Source of the DNA: Bacteroidales bacterium
GTDB taxonomy: Bacteria > Bacteroidota > Bacteroidia > Bacteroidales > Bacteroidaceae
DNA length: 64,000 nt
Reading direction: 5' to 3'
Assembly (NCBI GenBank): GCA_018064685.1
Contig: JAGHUS010000042.1
Location: 1 to 64,000 of the forward strand
Part shown: positions 51,628 to 61,028 of the stretch, piece by piece
How the letters are laid out: each line of letters opens with the position of its first letter
Position numbering within the stretch: the first letter of the stretch is position 1
Made by a program: the position numbers and the translations under genes
The notes under the pieces: model-generated
The model's input: only the letters and a program-made list of their open reading frames with translations
The model's database searches: none
Told to the model about the DNA's origin: nothing

Positions 51628-51635
51628 CAAAGTTA
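51628..51635 (-). promoter_or_regulatory. Promoter -7 element close to a start codon
   Basis: The minus strand reads TAACTTTG, matching TAnnTTTG. The usual start, six to seven bases downstream, falls within about three bases of the ATG at 51619. Confidence 0.5.
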
Positions 51636-51709
51636 CGTATTTTTGACGAATAAGCAAACTTTTAGCCACAAAATAATAATGAATTGATTGTGTTTGCTAA
51701 AATATTTAG

Positions 51710-51717
51710 TAAATTTG
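51710..51717 (+). promoter_or_regulatory. Promoter -7 element for nhaD
   Basis: TAAATTTG matches TAnnTTTG; the predicted start near 51724 leaves about 20 bases before the ATG at 51744. Confidence 0.6.
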
Positions 51718-51743
51718 CAACCAAAACAGATACATAAAGCGAA

Positions 51744-53150
51744 ATGATGACAATTGCCATTGGTGTATTGATGCTTTTGGGCTACTGCCTTATTGCTACC
51801 GAGCATCTGACAAATATCAACAAAGCAGCTACGGCCATGTTTGTGGGTGTGGTGGGCTGGATATTGTTCATGATGACGGGTACTGAATACATATCAACCT
51901 TGCACGCTGAGGAGTGGAATGAGTTTTTGGGTGGTGCCACGCCCGACTGGGCTCATCAGCAGACTTTTGTGGCGCAGCACGTCTTCACGAATCATGCCGT
52001 GTATATATGTTCGCTGGTGATGTACATGCTTTCCACCATAGCCATTGTGGATGTACTGAACTCGAACGAGTGCTTCTCGTTCCTGAAGAGCTGGATAAAG
52101 AATCGCAACAGCCGCTATGTGTTGTGGCTGTCGGTGCTGCTCACCTTCCTCATTTCATGCAATCTGGACAACCTTACCACCACCATTCTCATGTTGTTGG
52201 TGCTGAAGAAGGTTGTGGCCAACGACAAGCAGCGAATATTCATCGGGGCGGCCGTGCTGGTTGCTGCTAATTGTGGCGGATGCTGTACTGTGATAGGCGA
52301 TATCACCTCGCTGATGGTGTGGTACAAGGGTGCTGTTACACCTGCCAACTTCTCCGGTGCCATGATCATCCCATCGATACTTGCTACATGTGTCGTCACC
52401 TACCTTGTGCAACGCAAACTGCCTGCTACGCTCGATCTCGTTCGCAGCACCGTCATGTTCCGCGGCGATGATCATGTGCTGACCTCATGGCAACGCATTT
52501 CGCTCACCGTGCTCGGTATGGGTGGATTGTGGTTCATTCCCACCTTCCATCGCATCACCATGCTGCCTCCGTTCCTTGGTTCGTTGTGCGTGTTGTGCCT
52601 GCTTTGGGTTCTGAACGAGATATACAACCGCAAACGCATCCGTACTGAGCAGCCTTCGATATTGCGCGGCAGCGACCACCGCTTGCTCTATCAGTCTATG
52701 CAAGTCATCATGTTTGTTATCGGCATGTGCCTGGCCGTGAGCGTCCTCATCGAGTGCGGAGCCATGCACTATCTGCACAACCTTATCGAGAAGATTTTCC
52801 CCAATATATATATAATAGGTGCAGCGATGGGATTCGTCAGTGCAGCACTTGACAACGTGGCATTGGTGCTTACGGGCATCAACATCTACGACATCATCCC
52901 AGCCGAATCTGTGAACAGCGACTATACGAGTTTCTTCACGCAAAACGGACCATACTGGCACCTCATTGTGTTCTGTGGAGCAGTGGGCGGCTGTCTTCTC
53001 CCCATTGGCAATACGGCTGGCTACGCCTTCCTGAAACTGGAGAATGAGGCTTCGGGCACATGGTACCTAAAGAATATTGCGTTGAAGGTGCTGTGCGGTT
53101 GGGCCGTTGGACTTGCTGCCTATTATGTCATAGACTATTTCATACGATAA
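51744..53150 (+). CDS. nhaD: NhaD-type sodium:proton antiporter
   Basis: 468 residues with about twelve hydrophobic segments and no signal peptide. LIATEHLTNINKAATAMFVG (about 17-36), SCNLDNLTTTILML (about 137) with the Asp and Asn-Thr residues in the membrane, AANCGGCCTVIGDITSLMVW (about 172) and SAALDNVALVLTGI (about 370) are conserved NhaD/ArsB-type motifs. It exchanges Na+ or Li+ for protons across the inner membrane, supporting sodium-based energetics usual in Bacteroidales. It has its own promoter, and repeats fill the downstream gap. Confidence 0.9.
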   Translation: MMTIAIGVLMLLGYCLIATEHLTNINKAATAMFVGVVGWILFMMTGTEYISTLHAEEWNEFLGGATPDWAHQQTFVAQHVFTNHAVYICSLVMYMLSTIAIVDVLNSNECFSFLKSWIKNRNSRYVLWLSVLLTFLISCNLDNLTTTILMLLVLKKVVANDKQRIFIGAAVLVAANCGGCCTVIGDITSLMVWYKGAVTPANFSGAMIIPSILATCVVTYLVQRKLPATLDLVRSTVMFRGDDHVLTSWQRISLTVLGMGGLWFIPTFHRITMLPPFLGSLCVLCLLWVLNEIYNRKRIRTEQPSILRGSDHRLLYQSMQVIMFVIGMCLAVSVLIECGAMHYLHNLIEKIFPNIYIIGAAMGFVSAALDNVALVLTGINIYDIIPAESVNSDYTSFFTQNGPYWHLIVFCGAVGGCLLPIGNTAGYAFLKLENEASGTWYLKNIALKVLCGWAVGLAAYYVIDYFIR

Positions 53151-53156
53151 ATATCA

Positions 53157-53181
53157 GCTGTAATGCTGTAATGTTGTAATG
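53157..53181. repeat. CTGTAATG dispersed repeat downstream of nhaD
   Basis: GCTGTAATGCTGTAATGTTG follows the nhaD stop codon by a few bases. A weak GGGGCT/AGCCCC hairpin lies at 53196-53228. Nothing else is recognised in 53151-53380. Confidence 0.6.
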
Positions 53182-53380
53182 GATGTAAAATAATCGGGGC
53201 TACAGACATTGAATGTGTGGACAGCCCCCTTAGGGCAAAACGCCAGAAGAAGAGAAATACACGATAATATCGGGAGTTTTCGCACTTGCTGATTCAAGAC
53301 GAAGGCCTTGGGGATGTGATACATGCCTGATTGCCTGCCCGATATCGTGACAAGAAGACAATACACACAACAACCAACAA

Positions 53381-54700
53381 ATGAATACGAAGGAAATACT
53401 TCTTCATCTCGGCATCGACGAACTGAACTATATGCAAGAGGAGAGTCTGTCGGTAAACCGCAAGAAGCAAAACATCATACTGATCAGTCCTACGGGAAGC
53501 GGTAAGACGCTGGCCTATCTTCTGCCACTTGTCGAACGCATCGACGTGAGCAAACAAGAGGTGCAAGCCGTGGTGATCGTTCCCTCGCGAGAGCTGGCCA
53601 AGCAGACACAGAGCGTGTTGCAACGCATGGCTTGCGGAGTAAGGAGCGAAGCCGTCTACGGCGGCAGGGCTGCTATGGACGAGCATCGTGTGCTCAAGGC
53701 ACATCAGCCACATATCATCATTGGTACTCCCGGTCGTTTGCTCGATCATCTCACCAAGCAGAACTTCGAGGCCATGACGGTAGGTAATCTCATCATCGAC
53801 GAGTTTGACAAGTGCCTGGAACTAGGCTTCCAGGACGAGATACAGAACGTAGTGAAGAGTCTGCCCAATGTTAGCCACCGCATGCTGCTCTCAGCCACCG
53901 ACTGTCCTGAGATTCCCCGCTTCATACAGCTTGGAAATGACACCGAACGCATTGATTGTTCGGATGATGAAGGCCAGATTTCCGACCGCATAGTACTATA
54001 TGCCGTAAAGTCTCCCGCCAAGGACAAGCTTGACACGTTGGGCTTGCTCCTCACGCAGTTGAGACAGCAGTCAAGCATCATCTTTGTTGGCTTCCGCGAG
54101 AGTGTGGATCGCATTACGCAGTACCTCAAGCGGCAGCATTTCCATGTGTCTGATTTTCATGGGGGCATGGATCAGGATCTGCGCGAGCGTGCTTTGTTTC
54201 GCTTCAGTTCGGGAGCCTGCAACATACTGGTAAGTACGGATTTGGCTTCGCGCGGACTCGACATTCCCGAAGTGGACAATATCATACACTATCACCTGCC
54301 CATCGACGAAGCCTCGTTTGTACACCGCAACGGACGTACGGCACGTTGGAACGCTTCTGGCAATGCCTATATGATAGTAGGTCCTGAGGAACATATCCCC
54401 GATTTTGTTGAGGCCGAAGTACAAGACTGTGCGATAGAAAGTAAGGAAGTGAGCCCAATGGCACCCAAGTGGGAGTCGCTGTACATTGGACGAGGCAGGA
54501 AGGAGAAACTCTCGAAGGGCGACATAGCAGGCTTCATGATTAAGATTGGCGGACTGGGGCGCGACGAGGTGGGTCGCATCGAAGTGCGAGACCATTGCTC
54601 GTATGTGTCGGTGCTGCGCTCGCGCGTCAGGGAACTGATGATTCGCATCAAGGGGCAGCGCATCAAGGGTATGAAGACAATAATAGAAACGACCAGATAG
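53381..54700 (+). CDS. DEAD-box RNA helicase, DbpA-like
   Basis: 439 residues. Motif I SPTGSGKTLAYLLPL (about 36), PSRELAKQ (about 68), TPGRLLDHL (about 113), motif II IIDEFDK (about 135, Asp-Glu-Phe-Asp in place of DEAD), LLSATD (about 166), STDLASRGLDIP (about 285) and HRNGRTAR (about 312) are in order. The C-terminal 75 residues, with SLYIGRGRKEKLSKGDIAGFM and VRDHCSYVSV, match the RNA-binding domain of DbpA, which binds hairpin 92 of 23S rRNA. A role in large-subunit assembly is therefore likely. The Q-motif region is short. Confidence 0.9.
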   Translation: MNTKEILLHLGIDELNYMQEESLSVNRKKQNIILISPTGSGKTLAYLLPLVERIDVSKQEVQAVVIVPSRELAKQTQSVLQRMACGVRSEAVYGGRAAMDEHRVLKAHQPHIIIGTPGRLLDHLTKQNFEAMTVGNLIIDEFDKCLELGFQDEIQNVVKSLPNVSHRMLLSATDCPEIPRFIQLGNDTERIDCSDDEGQISDRIVLYAVKSPAKDKLDTLGLLLTQLRQQSSIIFVGFRESVDRITQYLKRQHFHVSDFHGGMDQDLRERALFRFSSGACNILVSTDLASRGLDIPEVDNIIHYHLPIDEASFVHRNGRTARWNASGNAYMIVGPEEHIPDFVEAEVQDCAIESKEVSPMAPKWESLYIGRGRKEKLSKGDIAGFMIKIGGLGRDEVGRIEVRDHCSYVSVLRSRVRELMIRIKGQRIKGMKTIIETTR

Positions 54701-54828
54701 GCTTTATAACTAGAATAGTTATTGCACTTTTAAGGCAGATATTTAATTCTGTGAGCTGATATTAAACATTTATAAGTAGTTAGAACCATTTTCTCGCTGA
54801 TTTTCTTGTTCATATCAAATAAAGTTTC

Positions 54829-54836
54829 TAATTTTG
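54829..54836 (+). promoter_or_regulatory. Promoter -7 element for serC
   Basis: TAATTTTG matches TAnnTTTG. The predicted start near 54843 leaves a leader of about 100 bases, with a weak AATGCGTATT/AATGCATT pairing at about 54873-54890. Confidence 0.6.
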
Positions 54837-54944
54837 CGTACATTTTAACCAACAAGGTGGCGTTTTCAAGATAATGCGTATTAATGCATTTTATAGATTA
54901 GGTAAAAAGAAAAGTAAAATAGTAAACTAAAAAACTATTCAGTA

Positions 54945-56015
54945 ATGAAAAAGTACAATTTTAATGCCGGTCCTTCCAAGCTCCCCAAGGAGGTTATGGA
55001 GGCCGTTAGTGCAGCATGCATTGATTTCGAAGGTAGTGGCCTCTCGCTCATGGAGATGAGTCACCGTGCAAAAAACTACCAGCCCGTTGTAGACGAGGCA
55101 GTAGCTTTGTTCAAGGAGTTGCTCAACATCCCCGAGGGCTACAGCGTATTGTTCCTGGGTGGTGGTGCGAGCCTCGAATTCTGCATGGTTCCCTACAACT
55201 TCCTCGAGAAGAAGGCAGCCTACCTCAACACTGGTGTATGGGCCAAGAAAGCAATGGCTGAGGCCAAGAACTTCGGCGAGACCATCGAAGTGGCAAGCAG
55301 TGCTGACAAGACTTACAACTACATTCCCCAGGGTTGGACTATCCCCGCTGATGCCGACTACTTCCACATTACTACAAACAATACCATCTATGGTACTGAA
55401 ATCAAGAAGGATATCGACTCACCCGTGCCCCTGATTGCCGATATGAGTTCGGACATCTTCTCTCGTCCTATCGACGTAAGCAAGTACACCATGATCTATG
55501 GCGGTGCTCAGAAGAACCTTTCTATGGCTGGTGTCACCTTTGTCATCGTTAAGGACGAGGCTTTGGGCAAGGTTACACGCACCATCCCCACAATGCTCGA
55601 TTACCGCACGCACATCAAGGGTGGCTCAATGTTCAATACACCTCCCACAGTGCCCATCTACTGCGCTTTGCAGACTTTGAAGTGGATCAAGGCCAATGGT
55701 GGTGTGGCAGAGATGGAGCGTCGTGCTATCGAGAAGGCTGATGCACTGTATGGCGAGATCGACCGCAACAAGCTTTTCCGTGCCACAGTCGAGAACAAGG
55801 AGGATCGCAGCCGTATGAACATTTGCTTTGTTATGAACGATGAGTACAAGGAGCTCGAGGCTGAGTTCATGGCCTTCGCTACCGAGCGTGGCATGGTAGG
55901 CATCAAGGGTCACCGTAGTGTGGGTGGCTTCCGCGCATCTACCTATAACGCCGTAAGCATCGACGATGTTAACGCTCTCATTGGCTGCATGCAGGAGTTC
56001 GAGAAGCTTCACTAA
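54945..56015 (+). CDS. serC: Phosphoserine aminotransferase
   Basis: 356 residues, standard length. [13 protein letters not shown] (about 4-16), [10 protein letters not shown] (about 33), [11 protein letters not shown] (about 67-77), [11 protein letters not shown] (about 167, with the PLP-binding Asp), YGGAQKNL (about 185, the PLP Lys near 190) and [15 protein letters not shown] (about 322) are family motifs. It makes phosphoserine from 3-phosphohydroxypyruvate and glutamate. It forms a rightward group with serA and a DUF1015 gene, though a hairpin separates it from serA. Confidence 0.95.
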   Translation: MKKYNFNAGPSKLPKEVMEAVSAACIDFEGSGLSLMEMSHRAKNYQPVVDEAVALFKELLNIPEGYSVLFLGGGASLEFCMVPYNFLEKKAAYLNTGVWAKKAMAEAKNFGETIEVASSADKTYNYIPQGWTIPADADYFHITTNNTIYGTEIKKDIDSPVPLIADMSSDIFSRPIDVSKYTMIYGGAQKNLSMAGVTFVIVKDEALGKVTRTIPTMLDYRTHIKGGSMFNTPPTVPIYCALQTLKWIKANGGVAEMERRAIEKADALYGEIDRNKLFRATVENKEDRSRMNICFVMNDEYKELEAEFMAFATERGMVGIKGHRSVGGFRASTYNAVSIDDVNALIGCMQEFEKLH

Positions 56016-56045
56016 TCTAGAAACTGAGAAAAAGAAATCACATTG

Positions 56046-56084
56046 CCCTCCTTCATCCTTGACTTAAGGGTTGAGGAGGGTTTT
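56046..56084 (+). terminator. Hairpin between serC and serA
   Basis: CCCTCCTTCATCCTT (56046-56060) pairs imperfectly with AAGGGTTGAGGAGGG (56066-56080), followed by TTTT. It could attenuate transcription from serC into serA. Confidence 0.6.
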
Positions 56085-56153
56085 AAAATTAACAAGATCC
56101 CAAGCCCCTGTACAGGATCATCGCCATGGCGAGGGTAGAGAGGGGTAAAAGAA

Positions 56154-57077
56154 ATGGCAAAAGTATTGATTGCAACAGAGAAGCCCTTCAGCAAGGTTGC
56201 TGTAGACGGCATTCGCGAAGTGACAGATAAGGCAGGCTATGAGTTGGTACTGCTCGAGAAATATACTGAGAAGAGCCAGTTGCTCGAGGCTGTGGCAGAT
56301 GTTGACGCACTCATCATCCGTTCGGACAAAGTTGACGCAGAGGTGCTCGACGCAGCCAAGAACCTGAAGATTGTGGTTCGTGCAGGTGCTGGATACGACA
56401 ACATCGACCTGGCAGCTGCCACCGCTCACAACGTAGTGGCTATGAACACTCCCGGTCAGAACGCTAACAGCGTAGCCGAGCTCGTATTCGGTCTGCTCGT
56501 CTTCGGCGTACGTAACTTCTTCAACGGCACCAGCGGTACCGAGCTGATGGGTAAGAAGTTGGGTATCTTGGCCTTCGGCAACGTAGGTCGCAACGTGGCT
56601 CGTGTTGCCAAGGGCTTCGGCATGGACGTATACGCCTACGACGCTTTCTGCCCCGCAGAGGCTATCGAGGCTGCTGGTGTTCACGCAGTGGCTAACCAGG
56701 ATGCACTCTTCGAGCAGTGTGACATCGTATCACTGCACATCCCCGCTACTCCCGAAACCAAGCAAAGCATCAACGCGGCCCTCGTCGGTAAGATGAAGAA
56801 GGGTGGTATCGTTGTCAACACCGCTCGCAAGGAGGTTATCAACGAGCCCGAGCTCCTCGCTCTCATGCAGGAGCGCACCGATCTTAAGTATCTGGCCGAC
56901 ATCAAACCCGATATGGATGCCGAGTTTGCAGCACAGTGCGCTGGTCGCTACTTCGCCACTCCCAAGAAGATGGGTGCACAGACAGCCGAGGCTAACGTTA
57001 ACGCTGGCATCGCAGCCGCCAATCAGATCGTTGGCTTCATCGAGAACGGTATCACCAAGTTCCAGGTGAATAAGTAA
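56154..57077 (+). CDS. serA: D-3-phosphoglycerate dehydrogenase, short type
   Basis: 307 residues, without the regulatory ACT domain, as in type III enzymes. VVRAGAGYDNIDL (about 77-89), GILAFGNVGRNVA (about 139, nucleotide-binding glycines with one substitution) and VNTARKEVINE (about 222, catalytic Arg) are present. At the usual catalytic His position the sequence reads TPKKMGAQT (about 272), so Lys replaces His. A Lys-bearing type III subclass is known, so this is probably functional. It oxidises 3-phosphoglycerate in serine synthesis and lies 138 bp after serC. Confidence 0.9.
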   Translation: MAKVLIATEKPFSKVAVDGIREVTDKAGYELVLLEKYTEKSQLLEAVADVDALIIRSDKVDAEVLDAAKNLKIVVRAGAGYDNIDLAAATAHNVVAMNTPGQNANSVAELVFGLLVFGVRNFFNGTSGTELMGKKLGILAFGNVGRNVARVAKGFGMDVYAYDAFCPAEAIEAAGVHAVANQDALFEQCDIVSLHIPATPETKQSINAALVGKMKKGGIVVNTARKEVINEPELLALMQERTDLKYLADIKPDMDAEFAAQCAGRYFATPKKMGAQTAEANVNAGIAAANQIVGFIENGITKFQVNK

Positions 57078-57098
57078 CATTATAGCTGTGTTTATACT

Positions 57099-58367
57099 AT
57101 GGCAATAATCAAACCTTTTAGGGGCATTCGTCCTCCCAAAGAGCTTGTAGAGCAGGTGGAGAGCCGCCCATACGATGTGCTTGACAGTGAAGAGGCACGC
57201 GCCGAGGCTGGCGACAATGAGAAGAGCCTCTACCACATCATCAAGCCTGAGATAAACTTCGAACCCGGAACAAGCGAATACGATCCCAAGGTGTATCAGG
57301 AGGCTGCTCGTCAGTTCCAGATGTTTCAGGACAACGGATGGCTTGTTCAGGACACCAAGGAGCAGTACTACATCTATGCACAGACTTCGCACCTACCTGC
57401 CAATGGCGGTAAGGAGAAGACACAGTACGGACTTGTTATCGGAGCCTATCAGGGCGACTACCAGACAGGCGTCATCAAGAAGCACGAGTTGACACGCCGT
57501 GACAAGGAGGAAGACCGTATGAAGCATGTACGCGTGAACAATGCCAACATCGAGCCCGTCTTCTTTGCCTATCCCGACAACGCTGTCCTCGACAAACTCA
57601 TCATGAAGTATGCTGCACAGCAGCCCGAGTATGACTTCATAGCTCCCATCGACGGTTTCCGCCATCAGCTGTGGATTGTCGACAACGACTCAGACATACA
57701 GCTCATCACCGATGAGTTTGCCAAGATGCCCGCACTCTATATTGCCGACGGACATCACCGCAGCGCAGCAGCTGCACTCGTAGGCTCTGAGAAGGCCAGC
57801 CAGAACCCCAACCACAAGGGCGACGAAGAGTATAACTTTTTCATGGCTGTGGCATTCCAGGCCAGCCAGCTCACCGTCCTCGACTACAATCGTGTGGTGA
57901 AAGATTTGAACGGTAACACCTCCGAGCAGTTCCTTGAGAAGCTCTCTAAGAACTTCATCGTAACACTCAAGGGTACAGACGAGTATCGTCCTCAGCATGC
58001 ACATGAGTTCAGCCTCTATCTCGACGGAAATTGGTATGCGCTCAACGCCAAGGAGGGCACCTTTAACCCAAACGATCCCATTGGCGTACTGGACGTAGAC
58101 ATCAGTTCTCGACTCATCCTTCAGGATATCCTCGAACTGGGCGACCTTCGCAGCAGTCAGCGCATCGACTTTGTTGGCGGTTTGCGTGGTCTGGGCGAAC
58201 TGAAGCGTCGTGTTGACAGCGGCGAGATGCGCGCAGCCCTTGCCCTCTACCCCGTCAGCATGCAGCAGATAATGGACATTGCCGACTCGGGCAACATCAT
58301 GCCTCCCAAGGCTACATGGTTCGAGCCCAAGCTTCGCAGTGGACTTATCATTCACAAGCTGGACTAA
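57099..58367 (+). CDS. DUF1015 family protein
   Basis: 422 residues, soluble. The N-terminal KPFRGIRPPKELVEQVESRPYDVLDSEEAR (pattern: P..GIRP....V...P.YDVL, about 4-28) is characteristic of the DUF1015 family. ADGHHRSAAA (about 214-223) and the final GLIIHKL are conserved as well. The HHR-containing motif suggests a catalytic site; the function is not settled. In Bacteroidales it is regularly found directly after serA, as here (21 bp), which suggests a link to serine or phosphoserine metabolism. Confidence 0.88.
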   Translation: MAIIKPFRGIRPPKELVEQVESRPYDVLDSEEARAEAGDNEKSLYHIIKPEINFEPGTSEYDPKVYQEAARQFQMFQDNGWLVQDTKEQYYIYAQTSHLPANGGKEKTQYGLVIGAYQGDYQTGVIKKHELTRRDKEEDRMKHVRVNNANIEPVFFAYPDNAVLDKLIMKYAAQQPEYDFIAPIDGFRHQLWIVDNDSDIQLITDEFAKMPALYIADGHHRSAAAALVGSEKASQNPNHKGDEEYNFFMAVAFQASQLTVLDYNRVVKDLNGNTSEQFLEKLSKNFIVTLKGTDEYRPQHAHEFSLYLDGNWYALNAKEGTFNPNDPIGVLDVDISSRLILQDILELGDLRSSQRIDFVGGLRGLGELKRRVDSGEMRAALALYPVSMQQIMDIADSGNIMPPKATWFEPKLRSGLIIHKLD

Positions 58368-58464
58368 AAAGAAGAAGAAGGACGAAAGAACCCAAGCATC
58401 TCATCTGCCATCGGAATCATCCCTGCGGGGATAGAGGGCAAATTAGAGAGGTACCTTTAAAACG

Positions 58465-58518
58465 GCTTTAATGCTGTTATGGGAAGTTCCTTCAAATCAG
58501 CTGTAATGCTGTAATGGT
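58465..58518. repeat. CTGTAATG dispersed repeat, two tracts
   Basis: GCTTTAATGCTGTTATG (58465-58482) and GCTGTAATGCTGTAATG (58499-58518) lie between the DUF1015 and YigZ genes. A small ATCCC..GGGGAT hairpin lies at 58428-58441. No gene is seen in 58368-58628. Confidence 0.6.
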
Positions 58519-58628
58519 ATAAAGCATTCTGTCCTCAAGGTTTTCGTATGTATAAGAGTTCTTCCTCTCAGGAAAATGACGAAAACAGATGTGGGGCAGA
58601 TGCAGACCAATCTCTATAATATGTATAT

Positions 58629-59255
58629 ATGACAGATTCTTATCTCAGTATCACTACCCCTACTACAGCCGAGTATTCTGAGAAGCGCAGTAAGTTCCTG
58701 GCCTTTGCCTTCCCCGTCAAGACGACGGAGGAGGTGAAGGCTTTGGTAACTCAGCACGAGAAGGAATACTACGATGCACGACATGTATGCTATGCCTATA
58801 TGCTTGGACATGAACGACTTGTATTCCGTGCCGTAGATAACGGGGAACCGAGTGGAACAGCTGGACGACCTATACTGGGACAAATAAACAGTGCTAACCT
58901 CACCGACATTCTCATTATTGTTGTGCGATATTTCGGTGGAGTGAAACTGGGTACATCTGGATTGACACAAGCCTACAAGATAGCCGCTGTGGCTGCCATC
59001 GAGAAGGCCGAAATACAGGAGTATACGGTTGACGACCGTGTGGACGTGAGCTTCGAATACACACTCATGAACAGCGTGATGCGTGTGGTAAAGGACGTCA
59101 ACCCCAACATCCTGGGTCAGTCTTACGACAACAACTGCATTTTACACCTATCCATCCGACGTTCGCTCGTGCCGCAACTCATCGAGAAACTGCAACTTGT
59201 GAGGGGCGTCGAGGCAAAAGTTCTGGACATCGACAAGAACAATGAAGAAGAATAA
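58629..59255 (+). CDS. YigZ/IMPACT family protein
   Basis: 208 residues. The N-terminal domain has EYSEKRSKFLAFAFPV (about 14-29), RAVDNGEPSGTAGRPILGQI (about 67-86) and LIIVVRYFGGVKLGTSGLTQAYK (its core about 96-118), the IMPACT/YigZ signature. A ferredoxin-like C-terminal domain of the DUF1949 type follows. Eukaryotic IMPACT regulates Gcn2; bacterial YigZ function is not established. Its last codons overlap the following lipoprotein gene by 14 bp. Confidence 0.9.
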   Translation: MTDSYLSITTPTTAEYSEKRSKFLAFAFPVKTTEEVKALVTQHEKEYYDARHVCYAYMLGHERLVFRAVDNGEPSGTAGRPILGQINSANLTDILIIVVRYFGGVKLGTSGLTQAYKIAAVAAIEKAEIQEYTVDDRVDVSFEYTLMNSVMRVVKDVNPNILGQSYDNNCILHLSIRRSLVPQLIEKLQLVRGVEAKVLDIDKNNEEE

Positions 59256-59850
59256 ACTAAGGCTGAAAGTGACGGCTGGAAGCATTGTGCTGGTCATGGC
59301 ACTGACATCGTGCACTAAGACCGATGACAAAGTGGTGGTCATTACCGACACGCCCACATCGCCCGACATGACCGATATCAACATTCACGGTAAGGTGAAC
59401 AGGGCTGCTATGAAGGGCATGAGAGATGCCAATGGGGCAGAGATTGGCGATTCGCTCGACAACGACTCTACCGACTTCTCGCTCGTGGACTGCTATCGTT
59501 GGGACGGCGAGATACATGGCAAGACTCTTGTGGTGAATGAAGCCGACGGCAGCGAGTATGAGATGAACATCCTCATCACGCTACTTCCATCCAGCACTAA
59601 TATTTACGAGGGTGGTCTCGTGCTCTACATCGACGAAGACAACTTCGTCGAGGCTGTGGTGCGTGGTGAGGCTGAAGGAAACCACATCACCATCTACTAT
59701 GTTCAGGATCGTGCTAACACCACCGGCGACCTCTTCACCGACGGCGACAAACTTTGTTTCTACGAGGTGCACAACGGCGAGTATTCTGCCAACTGGTACA
59801 AGGCCATGCATCGCTTTGTCAACGAATCGACCACCATCACTTTTAAATAA
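59242..59850 (+). CDS. Lipoprotein of unknown function
   Basis: 202 residues. The signal peptide ends in VMALTSC, with the acylated Cys near 23. The mature part has an acidic beta-rich domain (LVLYIDEDNFVEAVVRGEAEGNHITIYYVQD, its core about 130-155) and a TGDLFTDGDKLCFYEVHNGEYSANWYK C-terminus. No named family is recognised. Its start lies inside the end of the YigZ gene and in a different frame. It precedes a metallophosphoesterase gene by 47 bp, so these three genes may form one transcript. Confidence 0.68.
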   Translation: MKKNKLRLKVTAGSIVLVMALTSCTKTDDKVVVITDTPTSPDMTDINIHGKVNRAAMKGMRDANGAEIGDSLDNDSTDFSLVDCYRWDGEIHGKTLVVNEADGSEYEMNILITLLPSSTNIYEGGLVLYIDEDNFVEAVVRGEAEGNHITIYYVQDRANTTGDLFTDGDKLCFYEVHNGEYSANWYKAMHRFVNESTTITFK

Positions 59851-59896
59851 TGAATCTTGGGTTCAGTCCACTTGATTCACATATTATTTTATACAC

Positions 59897-60925
59897 ATGA
59901 TCATCCTCATCCTTACCTACGTCATCACTACCCTCATACTCTTTGTCGTGCTCACCATTCTTTGGGCACTGACTCGTTTGATACAGCGGCTTTGCGGCAG
60001 CACACAGCGTGCGTGCTATAGGCGATTCGGGTGGACGGGTACTGCCATTGCGCTGCTCTGGGCTGCGCTGCTCATCTACGGCTATGGCTGGGGCCGATGG
60101 TGCTACGAGGTAAGCGAGGTGGAGTATGAAGACGGACGATTGCCTCGCTCGTTCGATGGCTATAGCATAGTGCATATCAGCGACTTCCACCTTGAGGGCT
60201 TTGAGGACAATCCCGCCTATATTGACACCATGGTACAGGCTATAAACCGTCTACAGCCCGACCTCATCTGCTTCACCGGTGACCTCGTGTCGTTCTCGCA
60301 CCATGGGGCTGAGCGTTTCAAGGAAAATCTATCACAAATGAAGGCTCGCGATGGGGTAGTAGCCATACTCGGAAACCACGACTACGCCGTGTATGAACGC
60401 AGTCTTGATTCGCTGCAACGCGAGGTAGACCGACAGCAACTTATCGACTTACAGCGCAATGAGTTAGGATGGAAACTACTGCTCAACGAAAACCTTACGC
60501 TGCACCACGGCACCGACAGCATTGCCATTCTGGGCTGCGAGAACCAGGCTTGCGGCATGCACCAACGCGTGCGCCGAGGCAGTCTGGCCACAACAATGCA
60601 AGGCACCGAGCATATGTTTCAGTTGCTCTTAGCTCACGACCCCTCGCAATGGGATGCTGAAGTGTTGAAATACAGTAAGATACCACTCACTTTGAGCGGA
60701 CATACACATGCCATGCAGTGCCGTCTATGGGGCTGGACACCCTGCCGCTGGTTTATGAATCGTAGCGACGGAACCTATGACGAAGGAACGCAACATCTTT
60801 ATGTGAATATCGGTCTGGGCGAACTGATGCCATTCCGCATCGGAGCCACACCCGAAATAACACATATCACCCTCAGAAGCAACGCAAAGAGCAGTACAAA
60901 TGGGGTGTTTAAAGTCAGAAATTGA
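59897..60925 (+). CDS. Metallophosphoesterase, membrane-anchored
   Basis: 342 residues. Two hydrophobic segments (about 1-25 and 48-65) anchor the protein. The calcineurin-like domain has VHISDFHLEGF (about 93, Asp-x-His), FTGDLVSF (about 128), LGNHDYAV (about 158, Asn-His-Asp) and SGHTHAMQ (about 262, the Gly-His-x-His ligand). This is the arrangement of the YkuE/UDP-2,3-diacylglucosamine-type phosphoesterases, with the catalytic part facing the periplasm or cytoplasm depending on topology. Substrate unknown. Confidence 0.87.
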   Translation: MIILILTYVITTLILFVVLTILWALTRLIQRLCGSTQRACYRRFGWTGTAIALLWAALLIYGYGWGRWCYEVSEVEYEDGRLPRSFDGYSIVHISDFHLEGFEDNPAYIDTMVQAINRLQPDLICFTGDLVSFSHHGAERFKENLSQMKARDGVVAILGNHDYAVYERSLDSLQREVDRQQLIDLQRNELGWKLLLNENLTLHHGTDSIAILGCENQACGMHQRVRRGSLATTMQGTEHMFQLLLAHDPSQWDAEVLKYSKIPLTLSGHTHAMQCRLWGWTPCRWFMNRSDGTYDEGTQHLYVNIGLGELMPFRIGATPEITHITLRSNAKSSTNGVFKVRN

Positions 60926-60953
60926 TTTTTTGTCAAATTTTATCGGTATTCTT

Positions 60954-60984
60954 TTTGTATTATTAGGAATTATTCGTAACTTTG
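60954..60984 (+). promoter_or_regulatory. Promoter for the HU gene
   Basis: TTTG (60954-60957) and TAACTTTG (60977-60984) are 19 bp apart, a near-ideal Bacteroidetes promoter. The predicted start near 60991 leaves a leader of about 38 bases. Confidence 0.75.
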
Positions 60985-61028
60985 CATCGTATTAACAAAA
61001 AAATCAATAATTTAAGATTTAAGAAATT

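Noticed and set aside
53196-53228. Terminator after nhaD
   Set aside because: The stem is only six base pairs with a long loop and no T-run on the plus strand.
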